Notes under the pieces: generated by a model | What the model was told of the DNA's origin: nothing | Database searches by the model: none | Seen by the model: only the letters and a program-made list of their open reading frames with translations | Shown: one piece after another, positions 4,902-8,642 of the stretch | How the letters are laid out: the number at the start of each line of letters is the position of its first letter | How positions within the stretch are numbered: the stretch's first letter is position 1 | Made by a program: the position numbers and the translations under genes | NCBI GenBank assembly: GCA_964454645.1 | Contig: CAYVTM010000021.1 | Coordinates: 1-8,642 of the forward strand | Source: CAYVTM01 sp964454645 | GTDB lineage: Bacteria; Bacteroidota; Bacteroidia; Sphingobacteriales; Sphingobacteriaceae | Reading direction: 5' to 3' | DNA length: 8,642 nt

Positions 4902-5693
4902 ATGAGCAGTTTCGCTAAAATGTTCTCATCATCAATCGGGAAAAAGCTTACCGTCGCATTAACAGGATTATTCTTATGTACCTTTTTGGTAATACATGTT
5001 ATCGGAAACATTCAGCTTTTTTATAACGATCAGGGATTGGCCTTTAATTCCTATACGGTATTTATGACAAGCAATCCTCTGATTAAAACGGTTTCTTATA
5101 TTTTATATGCATCCATTTTATTTCATGCATTTAAGGGTTTGCATTTAGTTTATCAGAACCGTAAGGCTCGTCCGGCACCTTACGTGAAAGTGAATGGTGC
5201 CGCAAATTCTATGTGGAGTTCCCGGAATATGGGACTTTTAGGAACCATCATTTTAATTTTTATCGTTGTGCACATGAGCGATTTTTGGGGGAAGTATCAT
5301 TTCGGACATATTCCTTATGTACAATACACTGAAAATATGATCAGCGGAGAAATCTCTGCTCAGCCTTATGTTGATTCAACAGGCGCTCCTTTGAGTATCG
5401 CTTCGAAACAAGTTGTATATGTGAATGGCGATGAAAAAGTTACCATACTTAAAGATTTATACAAAGAAGTACAATCGCAGTTCAAGCAGCCCCTGTTGGT
5501 TATCCTTTACATCTGCTCTATGGCAGCTATCGCTTTCCATCTGCTGCACGGATTTAAAAGCGGTTTTCAATCATTGGGATTAAACCATTCTAAATACAAT
5601 GCTGCGATAAAATTTACAGGCACATTTGTTTTTGCAATCCTCATACCGGTTGTATTTGCATTAATGCCATTGTATTTCTTTTTTATTAAATAA
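4902..5693 (+). CDS. sdhC: Succinate dehydrogenase cytochrome b subunit (B-type, dihaem), 263 aa
   Basis: Membrane anchor of complex II, carrying two haems b and reducing menaquinone in the inner membrane. The five helices of the b558 family are visible at about 17-40, 62-86, 108-127, 196-216 and 236-261. Candidate axial haem ligands are His32 (LVIHVIGNIQLF), His75 or His81 (ILFHAFKGLHLVY), His124 (IVVHMSDFWG) and His213 or His216 (AFHLLHGFKSGFQSLG). The single long anchor, with no separate SdhD, is typical of B-type enzymes. The loop between helices 3 and 4 is long (about 128-195) and includes a probable lineage-specific insertion around 150-180. Neither candidate ligand in helix 4 has a Glu two residues earlier, unlike the Glu180-His182 pair of Wolinella FrdC. 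It is the first gene of sdhCAB, 24 bp before sdhA. Confidence 0.96.
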   Translation: MSSFAKMFSSSIGKKLTVALTGLFLCTFLVIHVIGNIQLFYNDQGLAFNSYTVFMTSNPLIKTVSYILYASILFHAFKGLHLVYQNRKARPAPYVKVNGAANSMWSSRNMGLLGTIILIFIVVHMSDFWGKYHFGHIPYVQYTENMISGEISAQPYVDSTGAPLSIASKQVVYVNGDEKVTILKDLYKEVQSQFKQPLLVILYICSMAAIAFHLLHGFKSGFQSLGLNHSKYNAAIKFTGTFVFAILIPVVFALMPLYFFFIK

Positions 5694-5717
5694 TTTTTGA
5701 AATAAACAGTACCAGAT

Positions 5718-7697
5718 ATGTCAAAATTAGATGCTAAAATTCCGGAAGGATCCTTGGAAAATAAATGGACGAAGTATCGTTCCAGCGTACATTTAATTAA
5801 TCCGGCGAATAAAAGAAACCTCGAGGTAATTGTAGTAGGTTCCGGGTTAGCCGGCGCATCTGCAGCCGCTTCTTTAGCGGAAATGGGATATAAAGTGAAA
5901 GTTTTTTGTTTTCAGGATTCACCGCGTCGTGCACATTCAATTGCCGCTCAGGGTGGAATCAATGCCGCAAAAAATTATCAAAATGATGGCGATTCCGTTT
6001 ACCGTTTATTTTACGATACGGTTAAAGGTGGCGACTATCGTTCACGCGAAGCGAATGTTCATCGTTTAGCCGAAGTGAGTGGAAATATTATAGATCAATG
6101 TGTTGCTCAGGGTGTTCCTTTTGCACGCGAATACGGCGGATTATTATCCAACCGTTCTTTCGGTGGTGTACAGGTGCAACGTACCTTTTACGCTGCAGGC
6201 CAAACCGGTCAGCAACTCTTGTTAGGCGCTTACAGTGCTTTGCAACGCCAGGTAGGTATGGGTACCGTAAAAATGTATTCACGCCATGAAATGCTCGACA
6301 TCGTTAACATCGATGGAAAATGCAGAGGAATTATTGCACGCGATTTGATAAGCGGAAAATTGGAACGTCATTTCGGCCATGCCGTATTGATCTGTTCGGG
6401 AGGATACGGCAACGTATTTTATCTTTCTACAAACGCAATGGGATCAAATGTTACCGCTGCCTGGAAAGCACATAAAAAAGGTGCCTTCTTTGGTAACCCT
6501 TGCTTTACGCAAATTCATCCGACCTGTATTCCCGTTTCTGGGGATCATCAGAGTAAATTAACCCTGATGTCGGAATCTTTACGTAACGACGGTAGAATTT
6601 GGGTTCCTAAACAAAAAGACGATCCGCGCAAGCCCAACGATATTCCCGAAGAAGAAAGGGATTATTATTTGGAAAGAAGATACCCCGCTTTCGGAAACCT
6701 TGTTCCGCGGGACGTTGCATCCCGTGCGGCGAAAGAAAGATGCGATGCCGGCTATGGAGTAGGCGCTTCGAAAATGGCTGTGTACCTCGACTTCGCTTTT
6801 AACACCAAGCGCTACGGCCAGGTGGAAGCAAATAAAAGAAATATCCACAATCCGGGTGAAGAAGAAATCATTCGCTTAGGAAAAGAAGTTGTTAAAGAAA
6901 AATACGGTAACCTGTTCGATATGTACGAACAAATTACCGGAGAAAATCCCTACGAAACACCGATGCGTATTTACCCGGCCGTACATTATACTATGGGCGG
7001 TTTATGGGTGGATTATAATCTGATGACAACGGTTCCCGGTTTATATGCGTTGGGAGAAGCGAACTTCTCCGATCATGGAGCTAACCGCTTAGGAGCTTCT
7101 GCATTAATGCAGGGCCTTGCCGACGGATATTTTGTTATTCCTTATACGATCGGAGATTACTTGTCGGAAGAGATCCGTACCAAAGCGATCCCTACCGACC
7201 ATGAAGCATTTGCAGAAGCAGAGAAAAATGTTCAGGATCGCATTCATACTTTCCTGAATATTAAAGGAACCCAATCGGTAGATTATTTCCATAAAAAATT
7301 AGGCCATATCATGTGGAATAAATGCGGCATGGCTCGTAATGCGCAAGGATTAAAAGAAGCTGTCGAAGAGATCAAAGCTTTACGTGCAGAGTTCTGGAAA
7401 GATCTGCGTGTGTTAGGTTCTGCTGATGAGTTTAATCCGGAACTGGAAAAAGCCGGCCGTGTTGCCGATTTTCTGGAATTAGGCGAATTGATGTGCATGG
7501 ATGCATTGCACAGAAATGAATCCTGCGGAGGGCATTTCCGTGAAGAATACCAAACGGAAGAAGGTGAAGCATTACGCGACGATGAGCATTACGCGTATGT
7601 AGCGGCCTGGGAATACAAAGGCGACAGCAGTTTCGAAATGCATAAAGAAGAATTGAAATACGAGAATATTAAAATTGCGCAGCGTTCTTACAAATAA
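5718..7697 (+). CDS. sdhA: Succinate dehydrogenase flavoprotein subunit, 659 aa
   Basis: Catalytic subunit that oxidises succinate to fumarate at a covalently bound FAD, on the cytoplasmic side. The dinucleotide-binding motif VVGSGLAGASAAASLAEMG is at 39-57. His73 in RRAHSIAAQGGINAA is the expected FAD-linked histidine. The substrate site includes HPTC (267-270), Arg331 in NLVPRDVASRA as the expected catalytic arginine, His423 in AVHYTMGG, and GEANFSDHGANRLGASAL (446-463), which closes the FAD site. The C-terminal helical domain (about 490-659) docks SdhB. The length fits the B-type/Wolinella FrdA class (about 640-660) rather than the shorter E. coli SdhA. ATG 5718 follows sdhC by 24 bp. No residue expected to be essential is missing. 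The end of the gene forms half of a palindrome (7687-7705). Confidence 0.98.
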   Translation: MSKLDAKIPEGSLENKWTKYRSSVHLINPANKRNLEVIVVGSGLAGASAAASLAEMGYKVKVFCFQDSPRRAHSIAAQGGINAAKNYQNDGDSVYRLFYDTVKGGDYRSREANVHRLAEVSGNIIDQCVAQGVPFAREYGGLLSNRSFGGVQVQRTFYAAGQTGQQLLLGAYSALQRQVGMGTVKMYSRHEMLDIVNIDGKCRGIIARDLISGKLERHFGHAVLICSGGYGNVFYLSTNAMGSNVTAAWKAHKKGAFFGNPCFTQIHPTCIPVSGDHQSKLTLMSESLRNDGRIWVPKQKDDPRKPNDIPEEERDYYLERRYPAFGNLVPRDVASRAAKERCDAGYGVGASKMAVYLDFAFNTKRYGQVEANKRNIHNPGEEEIIRLGKEVVKEKYGNLFDMYEQITGENPYETPMRIYPAVHYTMGGLWVDYNLMTTVPGLYALGEANFSDHGANRLGASALMQGLADGYFVIPYTIGDYLSEEIRTKAIPTDHEAFAEAEKNVQDRIHTFLNIKGTQSVDYFHKKLGHIMWNKCGMARNAQGLKEAVEEIKALRAEFWKDLRVLGSADEFNPELEKAGRVADFLELGELMCMDALHRNESCGGHFREEYQTEEGEALRDDEHYAYVAAWEYKGDSSFEMHKEELKYENIKIAQRSYK

Positions 7698-7705
7698 TTT
7701 GTAAG
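7687..7705. promoter_or_regulatory. Palindrome centred on the sdhA stop codon
   Basis: CTTACAAAT, A, ATTTGTAAG is a perfect palindrome, and the TAA stop of sdhA (7695-7697) is at its centre. In RNA it could form a 7-9 bp hairpin, extendable by a U-G and a U-A pair. There is no T-tract after it, so it is not a standard terminator. It lies in the 54-bp gap before sdhB and might tune mRNA processing or the A:B ratio (inference). Confidence 0.5.
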
Positions 7706-7751
7706 GAATTATAAAGCGCAAAAAATATTTTATCCTATAAATACAAAAAGT

Positions 7752-8513
7752 ATGAGTGGAAATATGAACCTCACACTGAAAGTGTGGAGACAAAAAAATC
7801 AGGAAGCAAAAGGGGATATAATGACATATCATGTCAAAGATATTTCACCGGATATGTCGTTCCTGGAAATGTTCGATGTATTGAACGAGCAATTAATAAG
7901 CAAGGGAGAAGACCCGATCGCTTTTGATCATGATTGCCGCGAAGGTATTTGCGGAATGTGCAGCATGTTTATCAATGGCCAGCCTCATGGCCCTAAACGT
8001 GGAGTAACAACCTGCCAGCTGCACATGCGATCGTTTAAAGATGGTGATACCATAGTTGTAGAACCCTGGAGAGCACAGGCTTTCCCGGTTATAAAAGATC
8101 TGGTTGTAGATCGTACAGCTTTCGATCGAATTGTAGCAAGCGGCGGATTTGTTTCCGTAAATACAGGAAACGCTCGTGATGCTAACAGTATTCCGGTTTC
8201 TAAAACAGATGCGGATACGGCTTTCGACGCTGCAGCATGTATCGGCTGCGGAGCTTGTGTAGCGGCATGTAAAAACGCTTCGGCGATGTTGTTCGTTTCG
8301 GCGAAAGTATCTCAGTTGGCTTTGCTTCCTCAGGGACAACCTGAAAGATACAGCCGTGTACAGGATATGGTTACACAAATGGATGCGGAAGGATTTGGAA
8401 ATTGTACCAATACCGGAGCCTGTGAAGCGGAATGCCCGAAAGGAATCTCGATCTCGAATATCGCAAGAATGAACAGGGATTATATAGCCTCCGGTTTAGG
8501 CAGCCAGAAATAA
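7752..8513 (+). CDS. sdhB: Succinate dehydrogenase iron-sulfur subunit, 253 aa
   Basis: Electron-transfer subunit linking FAD in SdhA to the haems and quinone site in SdhC. The N-terminal ferredoxin-like domain holds the [2Fe-2S] cluster: Cys62, Cys67 and Cys70 in DCREGICGMC, and Cys88 in TTCQLH. The C-terminal domain has CIGCGAC (Cys163, Cys166, Cys169), which with Cys228 (in ECPK) should bind [4Fe-4S]; Cys173, Cys218 and Cys224 should bind [3Fe-4S], following the E. coli pattern. All eleven ligands are present. The HGPKRGVTTCQLHMRSFKDG stretch with its wide Cys70-Cys88 spacing is typical of Bacteroidota B-type subunits. ATG 7752 is 54 bp after sdhA; no Shine-Dalgarno is seen. It is the last gene of the operon, followed by a strong terminator. 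Confidence 0.98.
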   Translation: MSGNMNLTLKVWRQKNQEAKGDIMTYHVKDISPDMSFLEMFDVLNEQLISKGEDPIAFDHDCREGICGMCSMFINGQPHGPKRGVTTCQLHMRSFKDGDTIVVEPWRAQAFPVIKDLVVDRTAFDRIVASGGFVSVNTGNARDANSIPVSKTDADTAFDAAACIGCGACVAACKNASAMLFVSAKVSQLALLPQGQPERYSRVQDMVTQMDAEGFGNCTNTGACEAECPKGISISNIARMNRDYIASGLGSQK

Positions 8514-8533
8514 GCTATTAAAAGTATATATGT

Positions 8534-8564
8534 AAAAGCCCGTGTAAAATTTACACGGGCTTTT
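8534..8564 (+). terminator. Rho-independent terminator of sdhCAB
   Basis: AGCCCGTGTAAA (8537-8548) is the exact complement of TTTACACGGGCT (8550-8561), extended by AAA/TTT outside and followed by a run of seven T from 8561. The G/C-rich base and T-tract make it a strong terminator, 20 bp after the sdhB stop. The A-tract on the left could let it work on the opposite strand too. Confidence 0.95.
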
Positions 8565-8575
8565 TTATATAAAAA

Positions 8576-8642
8576 AACCGCAAAGCACGCAAAGGTTTTC
8601 GCAGAGTTCGCCAAGCGCATATTACAAATGTATCTCTTAAAA
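8576..8642 (-). repeat. Dispersed intergenic repeat, copy 4 (inverted, cut by window end)
   Basis: Read on the minus strand this aligns with bases 80-147 of copy 1 with five mismatches and one single-base gap over 68 positions, and it includes the 31-bp segment that copy 2 lacks. The rest of the unit, including the MNHAEG frame, would lie beyond the window. It begins immediately after the sdhB terminator with AACCGCAAAG; the GCGGTT partner arm seen at other unit junctions is missing on the left. Confidence 0.9.

Noticed and set aside
6088..8378. Several minus- and plus-strand frames inside sdhA and sdhB, up to 161 codons
   Set aside because: Long shadow frames are expected opposite well-conserved genes; both sdh genes are complete with all active-site and cluster residues.

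Overview
The window looks like chromosomal DNA from a member of the Bacteroidota (Bacteroidetes), probably an environmental or Cytophaga/Chitinophaga-like lineage. Four things point there: a menaquinone-type (B-type, dihaem) succinate dehydrogenase operon in the order sdhC-sdhA-sdhB with Bacteroidota-style sequences; a stand-alone TonB C-terminal domain protein with a signal peptide; a perfect Bacteroidota -7 promoter box (TAnnTTTG) upstream of sdhC; and A/T-rich gene leaders with almost no Shine-Dalgarno sequences. The species cannot be named from this sequence.

Layout. 1-302: two tandem copies of a dispersed intergenic repeat (units of about 165 and 137 bp). 309-1153, minus strand: an M48-like zinc peptidase with a signal peptide, followed by a 42-residue membrane protein. 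1247-1636, plus: a small secreted TonB_C protein. 1637-1845: the gap between two convergent genes, holding a third, inverted and diverged repeat copy. 1846-2967, minus: a membrane-anchored metallo-beta-lactamase-fold hydrolase of the NAPE-PLD/UlaG type. 3064-3525 and 3620-3922, plus: a four-helix membrane protein and a DUF3817 membrane protein, ending at a hairpin terminator. 4019-4447: a hypothetical lipoprotein. 4511-4720: a stand-alone PhnA C-terminal-domain protein whose stop codon lies inside its own terminator hairpin. 4902-8513: sdhCAB. 8534-8564: a strong terminator. 8576-8642: a fourth repeat copy, cut off by the window end.

Function. The only clear pathway is sdhCAB, complex II of the TCA cycle and respiratory chain: SdhA oxidises succinate at FAD, SdhB passes electrons through three Fe-S clusters, and SdhC carries two haems b and reduces menaquinone. 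The other genes are small envelope or housekeeping-type genes with no obvious link to one another.

Novelty. I found no defence system, CRISPR array, transposase, integrase, tRNA or rRNA. The least ordinary material is the dispersed repeat, which carries a partly conserved short reading frame (MNHAEG...) and sits only at gene 3' ends; the 42-residue membrane protein; and several inverted repeats around the sdh operon.
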